Assembly: GCA_034421095.1 (NCBI GenBank)
Contig: DAOUKR010000033.1
Span: 62,001-126,000, forward strand
Direction of reading: 5' to 3'
DNA: 64,000 nt
Origin: JAGWBG01 sp034421095
GTDB taxonomy: Bacteria > Chloroflexota > Dehalococcoidia > Lucifugimonadales > JAGWBF01
The position numbers and the translations under genes are program-made. Position 1 is the stretch's first letter. Every line of letters begins with the position of its first letter. The notes beneath the pieces are model-generated. The model saw only the letters and a list, made by a program, of their open reading frames with translations. It searched no databases and had not been told where the DNA came from. Below, piece after piece: positions 42,734 to 50,257 of this stretch.

Positions 42734-42761
42734 GCACCAGACGAAATAGGGGGTGATACCC

Positions 42762-43970
42762 GTGGCTACCAGAACGAAGGAACCCGTCATTCCCATAACC
42801 GAGATAGAGCACTCGGCATTCTGCCGCACCGAAGATGAGCTTCCGTCCAAGTCTCTGGCGGAGGAGAGCAAGGTAAACATACGCTGGCAGCGAATACCCA
42901 CCGAGTATCTCCATCTCAGCGCCGATGAGCTTGACGTGCGTATCCATGAGGCCAGGGAGAAGCTGGGAGACAGGGTCACGGTCCTCGGCCACCACTACCA
43001 GAGGGAGGAGATAATCAAGTACGCCGACTTCCAGGGGGACTCCTATCTCCTCTCCAAGAATGCGGCTTCCCGTCCCGAGGCCGACTACATCGTCTTCTGC
43101 GGCGTCCATTTCATGGCCGAGACCGCCTGCATTCTCTGCGCCCCCCACCAGAAGGTTATCCTGCCCAACATCACCGCCGGGTGCTCCATGGCCGACATGG
43201 CCCCCATGGACGACGTGCTGGACGCCTGGGATGACATGCAGGACGTGCTGGGAAATCACGGCGGCATCCTGCCAGTCGCCTACATGAACACCATAGCCGG
43301 CCTGAAATCCCTCTGTGGCCGTCACGGCGGGATAATTTGTACCTCCTCCAACGCTCCCGCGGCCCTCAAGTGGGCCTACGAGCGGGCCGAGCGGGTCCTG
43401 TTCCTGCCGGACCAGCACCTGGGCCGCAACACCGGGCTGAAGCTGGGCCTGAGCCTTGACGACATGGTGGTATGGAACCCCTTCAAGCCCCTGGGCGGCA
43501 ACACGCCCGAGAAGTTGCGAAATGCCAAGATGGTGCTGTGGCAGGGCCATTGCTCCGTACACACTCGCTTCACGGTCAAGCAGATTGAGACTGCCAGGGA
43601 GCTCTACCCCGACATCAAGGTTATTGCCCACCCGGAGTGTGTCATGGAGGTGGTTCAGGCCGCGGACATGGACGGCTCCACCGAGTTTATACGCAAGACC
43701 ATCAACGAGGCCCCTGCGGGCAGCAAGTGGGCAGTGGGCACCGAGATAAGCCTGGTGAACCGACTGGCGAAGCAGAACCCGGACAAGACGATTTTCTGTC
43801 TCGACCCCGTGGTTTGCCCATGCTCCACAATGTACCGCATCCACCCCGCCTATCTGTCGTGGGTACTGGACGGGCTGCTGCAAGGGGAAGTGGTCAACCC
43901 GATTACCGTGGACGACGACACCCAACGCTACTCTCGCATCGCCCTGGAGCGAATGCTGGAAGTCGTGTAG
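42762..43970 (+). CDS. nadA: Quinolinate synthase NadA
   Basis: A 402-residue [4Fe-4S] enzyme that condenses iminoaspartate with dihydroxyacetone phosphate to quinolinate in NAD synthesis. Blocks include VTVLGHHYQREEIIKYADFQGDSY, FCGVHFMAETACIL (first cluster Cys), VAYMNTIAGLKSLCG, LFLPDQHLGRNTG, VLWQGHCSVHTRF, IAHPECVMEVV (second Cys), VGTEISLVNRL and PVVCPCSTMYR (third Cys). Start GTG 42762 has AGGGGGT upstream; GTG 42753 is an alternative. No nadB or nadC lies nearby. Confidence 0.95.
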   Translation: MATRTKEPVIPITEIEHSAFCRTEDELPSKSLAEESKVNIRWQRIPTEYLHLSADELDVRIHEAREKLGDRVTVLGHHYQREEIIKYADFQGDSYLLSKNAASRPEADYIVFCGVHFMAETACILCAPHQKVILPNITAGCSMADMAPMDDVLDAWDDMQDVLGNHGGILPVAYMNTIAGLKSLCGRHGGIICTSSNAPAALKWAYERAERVLFLPDQHLGRNTGLKLGLSLDDMVVWNPFKPLGGNTPEKLRNAKMVLWQGHCSVHTRFTVKQIETARELYPDIKVIAHPECVMEVVQAADMDGSTEFIRKTINEAPAGSKWAVGTEISLVNRLAKQNPDKTIFCLDPVVCPCSTMYRIHPAYLSWVLDGLLQGEVVNPITVDDDTQRYSRIALERMLEVV

Positions 43971-44093
43971 CCTGAGTTTCCCCGGATAAAGGAGCATACC
44001 CACTGAACAGACGGGATTTGCCTGCGCACCTGGCCGCAATCCAGTCCATGCAACGCCGACGCCCGGCAATCGTGAGGATAGGAGGTAGGTGAC

Positions 44094-44813
44094 TTGGCAG
44101 ACCCCAATCTGGCTGACAAGACAGCCAACCGTGAACGTTCGTTGCTCCGCCTGGAACGCATGACGGAGTTGCCCCTGCTCCTCCTTGCCTTTGCCATGGT
44201 CCCCCTTCTGGCAGCCTCCTTCCTCTGGGACTTGAGTCCCGAGGGTCACCGGGTCGTCTTTGTTTTGGATTCCCTCATCTGGGCAGTGTTCGCCGCTGAC
44301 CTGGTCGTAAAGGTAGCCATCGCCCCTGACCGCTTGGGCTATATCCGTCGTCACTGGCTCGACGTGCTGATCGTCGCGATTCCGTTCATCAGGCCTTTGC
44401 GCACACTGCGCATAGTCCTTTTTGTAGCACGGGGCGTGCAGGGAATCACCCGACTGATGAAGGTTGACTACCTACTGGTCTACGCCGCTGGGTTTATCCT
44501 GATTGTTGCCACCATCGTCACTACCGTTGAGACCGGAAGCGGCTCACCCCTGGAGCAGTTCCCTAATGCGCTGTGGTGGGCGATCGTCACTACCACAACT
44601 GTTGGATACGGCGATATGGTGCCCACGACAGTAATAGGGAAAGCTGCGGGCGTCATGCTGATGTTGGGCGGCATCGGAATCTTTGGCGCCGTAACGGCAA
44701 ACCTGGCTTCGGTGCTGGTGAGGAACCAACCGGACAACAAGGGGGTTGAGGACCTTCTTCAAGAGGTCAGGGCTCTAAGAGCCGAGGTTCAAGACCTGCG
44801 GGGAAGATTGTAG
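44094..44813 (+). CDS. Voltage-gated-type potassium channel
   Basis: A 239-residue membrane protein with a short voltage-sensor-like bundle (LPLLLLAFAMVPLLAASFLW, VVFVLDSLIWAVFAADLVVKVA, HWLDVLIVAIPFIRPLRTLRIVLF) and a pore domain with the selectivity filter TTTTVGYGDMVPTT near residue 168. The S4-like helix carries spaced arginines (RPLRTLRIVLFVARG). A C-terminal coiled coil (EDLLQEVRALRAEVQDLRGRL) probably helps tetramerise. It starts at TTG 44094 behind GGAGGT. Confidence 0.93.
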   Translation: MADPNLADKTANRERSLLRLERMTELPLLLLAFAMVPLLAASFLWDLSPEGHRVVFVLDSLIWAVFAADLVVKVAIAPDRLGYIRRHWLDVLIVAIPFIRPLRTLRIVLFVARGVQGITRLMKVDYLLVYAAGFILIVATIVTTVETGSGSPLEQFPNALWWAIVTTTTVGYGDMVPTTVIGKAAGVMLMLGGIGIFGAVTANLASVLVRNQPDNKGVEDLLQEVRALRAEVQDLRGRL

Positions 44814-44867
44814 AGGGTCGTAGTCTGGGACGCACCCAAGCCCATAAAAAAAGAGGAGGTAATTGAC

Positions 44868-45098
44868 ATGACAACCAAGCACGATGGAGGCCCAGCGTTT
44901 CCGAGGCCATCCAGCAATTTCAATAGGATTTCTTTAGGCTATGAGGCGGCCCAGGACGGCATGACTCTGCGGGACTGGTTCGCGGGGATGGTGCTGCCCA
45001 ATATGGTAAATCAGTTTCCTGGGAATGACCAAGCGGCGGTAACTGAGGCCTACCGTATCGCCGATGCCATGCTCGCCGAGCGGGATAAGCATATCTGA
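44868..45098 (+). CDS. Small phage-type protein of unknown function
   Basis: A 76-residue protein. The pattern DGGPAFPRP ... GMTLRDWFAGMVLPNM ... AYRIADAMLAERDK resembles small hypothetical proteins that I recall mainly from phages and prophages; I cannot assign a function. GAGGAGGT lies 8 bases ahead of the ATG, a very strong initiation site. It starts a short run of accessory-looking genes that ends with hicA. Confidence 0.75.
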   Translation: MTTKHDGGPAFPRPSSNFNRISLGYEAAQDGMTLRDWFAGMVLPNMVNQFPGNDQAAVTEAYRIADAMLAERDKHI

Positions 45099-45124
45099 CG
45101 GCCGTAGCGTGAAGGGAGGAGGGG

Positions 45125-45619
45125 ATGAATCACACAGACTGGGAAATCACTTGCGAAGACCTGTTGGAAGCCAGCAAAGTACTGTTGGAGAAAAGCGGGC
45201 TGGCCCGGTGGGATGGGTCAGCTTTCGTGCCTATGTACCCTGGCGAAGATGATTCAGAATTTGAAAAATATTGGCCGGTAGAATTCCACCCACGGTTCGG
45301 CAGATATATGGCATGGACGTTGTTTTCGGTCGGGGCGGAGAATCTGGCGAAGGCAGCCTTCGTGTGCAAAGGATGCAGAAAACCCCCAAGACATAAGGAT
45401 TTGATGTGGTACATAAAGAAGGTCTGTGAGAACGCGAGTATCTGTGACGATGACAAGATTCAGTTAACTAAGAACTACGATATACTCAGAAAAGACGTCA
45501 GAAACAGAGATGTGCACGGATACGTCTCAGGCGTGAGGAGAGGGGACTTCCCCGATGTCGAACGTAAATTTGTACCAGCATTCAACATCTTAGTGCGTGC
45601 CATGAAGAAGGATAGCTAA
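45125..45619 (+). CDS. HEPN-like protein of unknown function
   Basis: A 164-residue, mostly helical protein with lower G+C than its surroundings. It contains RNRDVHGYV near residue 128, which fits the RNxxxH motif of HEPN-domain ribonucleases, and a preceding GRYMAWTLFSVGAENLAKAAFVCKG helix as in HEPN bundles. Two cysteine-rich turns (VCKGCRK) are also seen. An RNase role is possible, but no partner nucleotidyltransferase or antitoxin is obvious unless the phage-type gene upstream serves. Confidence 0.55.
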   Translation: MNHTDWEITCEDLLEASKVLLEKSGLARWDGSAFVPMYPGEDDSEFEKYWPVEFHPRFGRYMAWTLFSVGAENLAKAAFVCKGCRKPPRHKDLMWYIKKVCENASICDDDKIQLTKNYDILRKDVRNRDVHGYVSGVRRGDFPDVERKFVPAFNILVRAMKKDS

Positions 45620-45620
45620 A

Positions 45621-45633
45621 TGCCCAAGACAGG
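45621..45633. repeat. 13-bp direct repeat flanking hicBA, left copy
   Basis: TGCCCAAGACAGG occurs here, right after the HEPN-like gene stop, and again at 46241-46253 after hicA. The two copies are 620 bases apart and bracket the hicBA unit exactly. Confidence 0.8.
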
Positions 45634-45634
45634 C

Positions 45635-45654
45635 TATTAGAAATTCTTCTAATA
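45635..45654. promoter_or_regulatory. Inverted repeat upstream of hicB, possible operator
   Basis: TATTAGAA and TTCTAATA form perfect 8-base arms around ATTC, about 75 bases ahead of the hicB start. HicB proteins often bind such repeats to repress their own operon. It could also serve as a terminator for the HEPN-like gene. Confidence 0.5.
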
Positions 45655-45730
45655 ACTCATCGGCAAAATGTGTTACACTTCACCCACGCAGTTACGCTAT
45701 CCGGCGAATAAAGAATGGTTAGGGTGCGCC

Positions 45731-45949
45731 ATGACCAAGAAGAGCTTTCATTTCACTTTTACGGTAGAAGAGGAAGATGATGGGCGCTGGAGTGCTTGGC
45801 TAAACGCTATACCCTGGTGCGCCACGTTCGGGAATACCAGGGAAGAGGCCATAGAAGAACTACGCGACGCTGCCAGTGTGGTAGTGCGAGAGTTTATAGC
45901 AACCGGGAAGGATATTCCGACCGATGAACCCCTGGAAGTGGTGGTGTGA
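45731..45949 (+). CDS. hicB: HicB-family antitoxin
   Basis: A 72-residue protein with the HicB partial RNase H-like fold: FHFTFTVEEEDDGRWSAWLNAIPWCATFGNTREEAIEELRDAASV, then FIATGKDIPTD. No DNA-binding domain is attached, so it is the short form. It overlaps hicA by 4 bases (GTGA). The order hicB-hicA is the reverse of the E. coli order but common elsewhere. Confidence 0.85.
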   Translation: MTKKSFHFTFTVEEEDDGRWSAWLNAIPWCATFGNTREEAIEELRDAASVVVREFIATGKDIPTDEPLEVVV

Positions 45950-46206
45950 GCTCCACCCGCTCCCAGCTTGCGTCACGCCTCAGAAATGTGCCCATCAGGG
46001 AGTTCATTGCCGCACTGGAGAGGGACGGGTTTGAATGGAACCAGCACAGGAGAGGGTCGCATAGGGTATACAAGCATCCCGATGGGAGGATGGCAGTAAT
46101 CGCCTTTCACAAAAGCAACGATACGTTACCCAATCGGACCCTGCGTGCTTTCCTACGAGCTACCCAATGGACTGAAGATGATGCCACCCGCCTGGACCTC
46201 CTTTAG
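45946..46206 (+). CDS. hicA: HicA-family mRNA interferase toxin
   Basis: An 86-residue protein with the double-stranded RNA-binding-like HicA fold: EFIAALERDGFEWNQHRRGSHRVYKHPDGRMAVIAFHKSNDTLPNRTLRAFLR. The catalytic His is in GSHRVYKH. HicA cleaves mRNA and is held by HicB. It starts at GTG 45946, overlapping the hicB stop. Confidence 0.9.
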   Translation: MSSTRSQLASRLRNVPIREFIAALERDGFEWNQHRRGSHRVYKHPDGRMAVIAFHKSNDTLPNRTLRAFLRATQWTEDDATRLDLL

Positions 46207-46240
46207 ACTACGCAGCCCCGGCTCCTGGGAACTTATCTAG

Positions 46241-46253
46241 TGCCCAAGACAGG
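46241..46253. repeat. 13-bp direct repeat flanking hicBA, right copy
   Basis: Second copy of TGCCCAAGACAGG (see 45621-45633). A REP-like element (GGATTCCGGCCCTACCAGGAATGACGG, about 46283-46310) follows. Confidence 0.8.
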
Positions 46254-46348
46254 AATCCACGCCTACGCCACCAGGGCCATCCCGGATTCCGGCCCTACCA
46301 GGAATGACGGCGCACCTGTCACACGCTGAGCCTGGCCGAAGTGGGCCC

Positions 46349-46849
46349 TCAGTCATGCGAGGGGATTCGGCCGCTGGCCATCAACCACATGCGGGCTATC
46401 TCGGGGCCAATGAACTTGAAGGTCTTCCGCAGCGCACCCTGGAGGTCGGCAAGGTCGTCGCCCGGAAGCACGTCGTAGTACCAGTGGCAGAAGGAGCCGT
46501 GTTCCTGCTGGATTGCCTGGATGATGCGGGCGTTGGCGATGCAGGCCTCGATCTTCTTGCGGTTGCGGATGATGGAGGCGTCCTGAAGCAGCATCTCCAC
46601 CGTATCGGGCCCCATTTCCGCCACGTCGTCTATTCGCCAGCCGTGGAACGCCCCCCGGAAGGCGTCGCGGCGGCTCAGAATCATGCGCCAACTGAGGCCC
46701 GCCTGAAATACCTGGAGGCTCATAATCTCGAAGAGGGCATCGTCGTCTTCCACCCTCCTGCCCCATATTTCTTTGGCGTACCACTCCATGAGCGGGTCTC
46801 CCACCGCCCACCAGGGCATCTCACGGTCCGGTCCGGTTGAATGGGTCAT
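46349..46849 (-). CDS. tag: DNA-3-methyladenine glycosylase I
   Basis: A 166-residue alkylbase glycosylase. The helix-hairpin-helix core matches Tag: DDALFEIMSLQVFQAGLSWRMILSRRDAFRGAFHGW, then LLQDASIIRNRKKIEACIANA. The N-terminus is shorter than in E. coli Tag and lacks the CxW and YHD elements that bind zinc and base (here WWAVGDPLMEWYAKEIWG), so specificity may differ. AAGGAG precedes ATG 46849. It follows the aldo/keto reductase gene by 34 bases. Confidence 0.85.
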   Translation of the reverse strand: MTHSTGPDREMPWWAVGDPLMEWYAKEIWGRRVEDDDALFEIMSLQVFQAGLSWRMILSRRDAFRGAFHGWRIDDVAEMGPDTVEMLLQDASIIRNRKKIEACIANARIIQAIQQEHGSFCHWYYDVLPGDDLADLQGALRKTFKFIGPEIARMWLMASGRIPSHD

Positions 46850-46883
46850 TGGTGCTCTCCTTGTGAAGGTGTATGTACCACCG

Positions 46884-47906
46884 CTACCGCCTGTACTCGT
46901 CGCCACAGTCGCCGATGATTCGGTACAGGTCGCGGGACCTGCTCAGGACTGCCCCTATCCGGTCGTGGTCCTCCCCGTCGAGGATGAAGCCGAACACACG
47001 GGCGTTGTCCGCTATATGGTCGCTCACCCCCAAGCGGACGCCGACGATTACCCCCGCCACAGCAGGGCGGTCCAGGATGTATCGCACGGCAACGTTGGGG
47101 ATGCTGACCCCGTGCTTGTCGGCTATTTCCTTAAGCACGGCTAGCAGTTCTTGAAACAGGCCCCAGCCGCCCCAAGCATCCACCATCTGCTTGTATTTCA
47201 TCAGGCTGGCGGTGGGCAGGTCTCTGCGCCCCGGCTCGGGCTGCCCCAGGTACTTCTCCGACAGCAGGCCGCCGCAGACGGTCCCGTAGGCGAGGAGATG
47301 AATCGCCTTCTCCCGGCAGTATTCGACCATACGGACCTCGGGTCTCAGGTCTACCAGTGAGTACTGGACCTGGTTGGACACTATCCCGATGCCATGCTCC
47401 TCGATGCGTTTCATGTGCTCCGTGTCGAAGTTGGTCAGGGCGAGATGCCTTATTTTACCCTCCTCCCGTAGCTGGGCCAGGTGGGTGAGGGCGTCCAGGT
47501 AGCCGGTGTCCCTGTACTCCCACCAGTGGAACTGCAGCAGGTCGAGGGCGTCAACGCCCATTCGGCCCAGAGATATGTCTATGTTCTCCTCCACCATCGG
47601 CCTGGTCATGCGTCCCGGCCTTGGGACCCACTTGGTAAAGGCCCGGACGCCGGCAAGGGCCTCCTCTCCGCGGGAGGCTGCCAGTCGCCGCCTGAACTCG
47701 CCGATGAAGTCCTCGGCCGGGCCATAGTGATCCGCCAGGTCCCACGTGGTGAATCCGGCGTCATGGTGGGCGAACATACTCTCGACGGCTGCGTTGGGTT
47801 CTATGCGGCCGTGTGCCCCCGACACCTGCCACATCCCGTTCAGAACACGGCAAATTTGCATGTCAGGGGTGAAGTGAAACCGGCTCTCTTCCGGCAGTGG
47901 GGACAT
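46884..47906 (-). CDS. Aldo/keto reductase
   Basis: A 340-residue NADPH-type reductase with a TIM barrel. The catalytic tetrad is visible: Asp and Tyr in TTWDLADHYG, Lys in AFTKWVP, His in DLLQFHWWEY. The cofactor end shows SNQVQYSLVDLRPE and VRYILDRPAVAGVIVGVRL. ATG 47906 is chosen because GAGAGGAG lies upstream; the open frame to 48176 overlaps the divergent gene. The substrate is unknown. It is divergent from the LLM oxidoreductase gene at 48039. Confidence 0.92.
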   Translation of the reverse strand: MSPLPEESRFHFTPDMQICRVLNGMWQVSGAHGRIEPNAAVESMFAHHDAGFTTWDLADHYGPAEDFIGEFRRRLAASRGEEALAGVRAFTKWVPRPGRMTRPMVEENIDISLGRMGVDALDLLQFHWWEYRDTGYLDALTHLAQLREEGKIRHLALTNFDTEHMKRIEEHGIGIVSNQVQYSLVDLRPEVRMVEYCREKAIHLLAYGTVCGGLLSEKYLGQPEPGRRDLPTASLMKYKQMVDAWGGWGLFQELLAVLKEIADKHGVSIPNVAVRYILDRPAVAGVIVGVRLGVSDHIADNARVFGFILDGEDHDRIGAVLSRSRDLYRIIGDCGDEYRR

Positions 47907-47978
47907 ACGGCGCTCCTCTCTGCTCAAGCTCGCCCCGGAAGGGCCTTCCAGCATCGGAGTCTGTAAAGGGCATTCTTT

Positions 47979-47997
47979 GTATGCCATAATAGCATAC
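47979..47997. promoter_or_regulatory. Inverted repeat in the divergent AKR/LLM promoter region
   Basis: GTATGC and GCATAC are perfect arms around CATAATA, with TT and AA one base further out on either side. It is centred in the 132-base region between two divergent oxidoreductase genes and may bind a shared regulator. Confidence 0.5.
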
Positions 47998-48038
47998 GAA
48001 CTTATACGGTGTTTCTTGAAATACCAGGGAGGCATTTT

Positions 48039-49043
48039 GTGAAATTCGGTATTTCTTTGACAGGTTTCGCCCAGCAGCCCGTGGGGACCGACATGAGACA
48101 GCGTTTCATGGAGATAGTGGAGTACGTCAGGGCGGCCAGAGAACTGGGTTTCGACCAGGTTTACCAGGGACAGCACTACCTGACGTCGCCCTACCAGCAG
48201 CTTCAGACCATGCCCCTACTGGCGAGAGTGGCCGCCGAGGCCGAGGGCATGGGCATAGCCGCCACGTTGCTTGTCCCGCTGTACAACCCTGTGGACCTGG
48301 CCGAGCGGGCCGCAACGATGGACATAATGACCAATGGCGGGTTCACGCTGAGCGCCGCCCTGGGCTACCGGGATGAGGAATATAACGCCTTCGGGGTGGA
48401 CCGGAAGAGGCGCGTATCCAGGTACGTTGAGTGCCTTGAGGTGGTAAGGCGTCTCTGGACGGAGGAGGAGGTCACCTTCCACGGCGAGCATTTCCATCTT
48501 GAGGGAGCACGCATGACCCTGAAGCCCATTCAGAAGCCCCATCCCCCTATATGGGTTGCTGCCAACGGGGACGTGGCAATCAAGAGGGCCGCGCGGTCCG
48601 GGTACACCTGGTACGTCAACCCCCACGCCACCTACGGGACCATCGCCAGACAGGTAGAGCTTTATCACGAGACTGCCAGGGAAGCCGGCGTGCAGGTCCC
48701 CGACGAACTTCCGATGGGACGGGAGATATATGTCAACGAGGACAGGGACAGGGCCTTCGAGGAAGCCCGGCCATTCCTGGGCGGCAAGTACGAGGCCTAC
48801 TCCCAGTGGGGCCAGGAGAAGGCCCTGCCCGGAGAGGAGTCCTTCCGGGTAGGCTTTGAGGACCTGGCCAGGGACAGGTTCGTCATCGGCACGCCGGAGG
48901 ACTGCATCCGGGAGCTAGAGAAATACCGTGCGCTGGGGATGGCCTCAGGTATTTTCCGCATGATGTGGCCGGGGATGGAACTCAAGAGGGGCATCCGCGT
49001 CATGGAGCTTTTCGCCGAGAAGGTGATGCCCCATTTCAAGTGA
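48039..49043 (+). CDS. LLM-class flavin-dependent oxidoreductase
   Basis: A 334-residue luciferase-like TIM barrel: VKFGISLTGFAQQP, ARELGFDQVYQGQHYLTSPY, GIAATLLVPLYNPVDLAERAATMDIMTNGGFTLSAALGYRDEEY, and PIQKPHPPIWVAANGD, then FVIGTPEDCIRELEKY near the end. Start GTG 48039 has GGGAGG upstream. Cofactor (FMN or F420) and substrate are not determinable. The divergent aldo/keto reductase suggests a shared pathway. Confidence 0.92.
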   Translation: MKFGISLTGFAQQPVGTDMRQRFMEIVEYVRAARELGFDQVYQGQHYLTSPYQQLQTMPLLARVAAEAEGMGIAATLLVPLYNPVDLAERAATMDIMTNGGFTLSAALGYRDEEYNAFGVDRKRRVSRYVECLEVVRRLWTEEEVTFHGEHFHLEGARMTLKPIQKPHPPIWVAANGDVAIKRAARSGYTWYVNPHATYGTIARQVELYHETAREAGVQVPDELPMGREIYVNEDRDRAFEEARPFLGGKYEAYSQWGQEKALPGEESFRVGFEDLARDRFVIGTPEDCIRELEKYRALGMASGIFRMMWPGMELKRGIRVMELFAEKVMPHFK

Positions 49044-49084
49044 GGGCGGCCTCCCTTGAAAGCTCGGGAAACCGTCTTTCCGTT

Positions 49085-49187
49085 GTAGAGCCTGCCCCTT
49101 ACTCGATACCGGCAGGAATCCAGAAATTTGGAGAGTCTGGATACTGGCCCCGTATCAAGTACGGGGCAGGCTATTCGCCAGTATGAC
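49085..49187. repeat. REP-like repeats between LLM gene and asparaginase
   Basis: CCTGCCCCTTACTCGATACC GGCAGGAATCCAG (49091-49123) and GGATACTGGCCCCGTATCAAGTACGGGGCAGGC...CGCCAGTATGACG (49137-49190). The CCCCGTA..TACGGGG core makes an internal hairpin. Confidence 0.75.
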
Positions 49188-49226
49188 GAGTTGGCGGGTC
49201 GCCGTTTCCACTTGTAACGTCAGGGC

Positions 49227-50237
49227 CTAGTGCTCGTGGAACATTTGCTGGATTTCCTTGCGGTCACGGGTAAGGGTCAGGGCCAGCTTCAAGAGGATGC
49301 GTGACTTCTGAGGCAGGAGGTTGTCGCAGACTATAAAGCCTAGCTCATCTATCCGAGGGGTCATCACCACCCGACCGGCCGTCGCCCTGGAAGCCAGCAC
49401 CACCGGAATACCGTCTTCCACTGCCCGGCCACCGGCCTCCCATACGGCGGGCGGTGCGAGGCCCGCACCCAAACCCGCCAGGACCAGCCCATCCGACCCG
49501 TTGCGACGTACGGCATCTATCAGCAGTCCATCGGCCTCCGCGTAGGAATATACTATGTCCACCCTGGGAAGGGAGTCCAGCCCGGCCACGTCGAAAGGGG
49601 TAGCGGTGGTGTGCTTTCTGGTCGGGGTACGGTAGAACACCACCTCGCCGTCGGAGTCGGCATATCCCAGAAAGCCCAGCTCGTTAGGCCTGAAGGTCTC
49701 CACCCGAAAGGTGTTGGACTTGGTAACGTCCCTGGCGCTGTGAATCTGGTTGTTGAGCACCGTAAGGACTCCCTTGCCGACGGCAGCCGGACTTGCAGCT
49801 ATGCGTATGGCGTCTATGAGGTTAATGTCCGCATCGGTGCTCATGGCCGAAGCCGGGCGCATGGCCCCGGTAATCACGACGGGCTTGGGAGACTTTACTG
49901 TCAGGTGCAGGAAGAAGGCAGTTTCCTCCAGGGTGGCCGTCCCGTGAGTCACCACCACCCCGGCCACGTCGGGGTCTTCTTCGAATATTTGGTTGATGCG
50001 CTGTGCCATCTGAAGCCATTCCGAAGAACCTATGGACATACTGCGCACGCTGGTGACGTTTTCCCATTGGACTTCCGCTATATCATTCACTTCAGGGATA
50101 TGGGACAAGGACTCCTCAATGGGCATGAATCTCCCTACTTCCACATACAGGAAGTAGTCCAGGCGGTGGGGGCCAATCCCCGCAATGGTGCCGCCCGTGC
50201 CGAGAACCCTAACCCGTGGCTTCGACTTAGCCACCAT
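49227..50237 (-). CDS. L-asparaginase (type I/II family)
   Basis: A 336-residue asparaginase: RVLGTGGTIAGIG with the first catalytic Thr near residue 14, GVVVTHGTATLEETAFFLHL with the second Thr and Asp-Lys partner region, PVVITGAMRPASAMSTDADINLIDAI, and a C-terminal GLGAGLAPPAVWE. No signal peptide, so cytoplasmic. ATG 50237 follows GGGAGG; the upstream open frame overlaps the LLM gene. It lies 20 bases after that gene. Confidence 0.92.
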   Translation of the reverse strand: MVAKSKPRVRVLGTGGTIAGIGPHRLDYFLYVEVGRFMPIEESLSHIPEVNDIAEVQWENVTSVRSMSIGSSEWLQMAQRINQIFEEDPDVAGVVVTHGTATLEETAFFLHLTVKSPKPVVITGAMRPASAMSTDADINLIDAIRIAASPAAVGKGVLTVLNNQIHSARDVTKSNTFRVETFRPNELGFLGYADSDGEVVFYRTPTRKHTTATPFDVAGLDSLPRVDIVYSYAEADGLLIDAVRRNGSDGLVLAGLGAGLAPPAVWEAGGRAVEDGIPVVLASRATAGRVVMTPRIDELGFIVCDNLLPQKSRILLKLALTLTRDRKEIQQMFHEH

Positions 50238-50257
50238 CACACCTCCCGCCGGGGATA

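Noticed and set aside
42639..44354. Minus-strand open frame of 571 codons over nadA
   Set aside because: The plus strand encodes quinolinate synthase with all three cluster cysteines and the potassium channel; the minus frame is a shadow.
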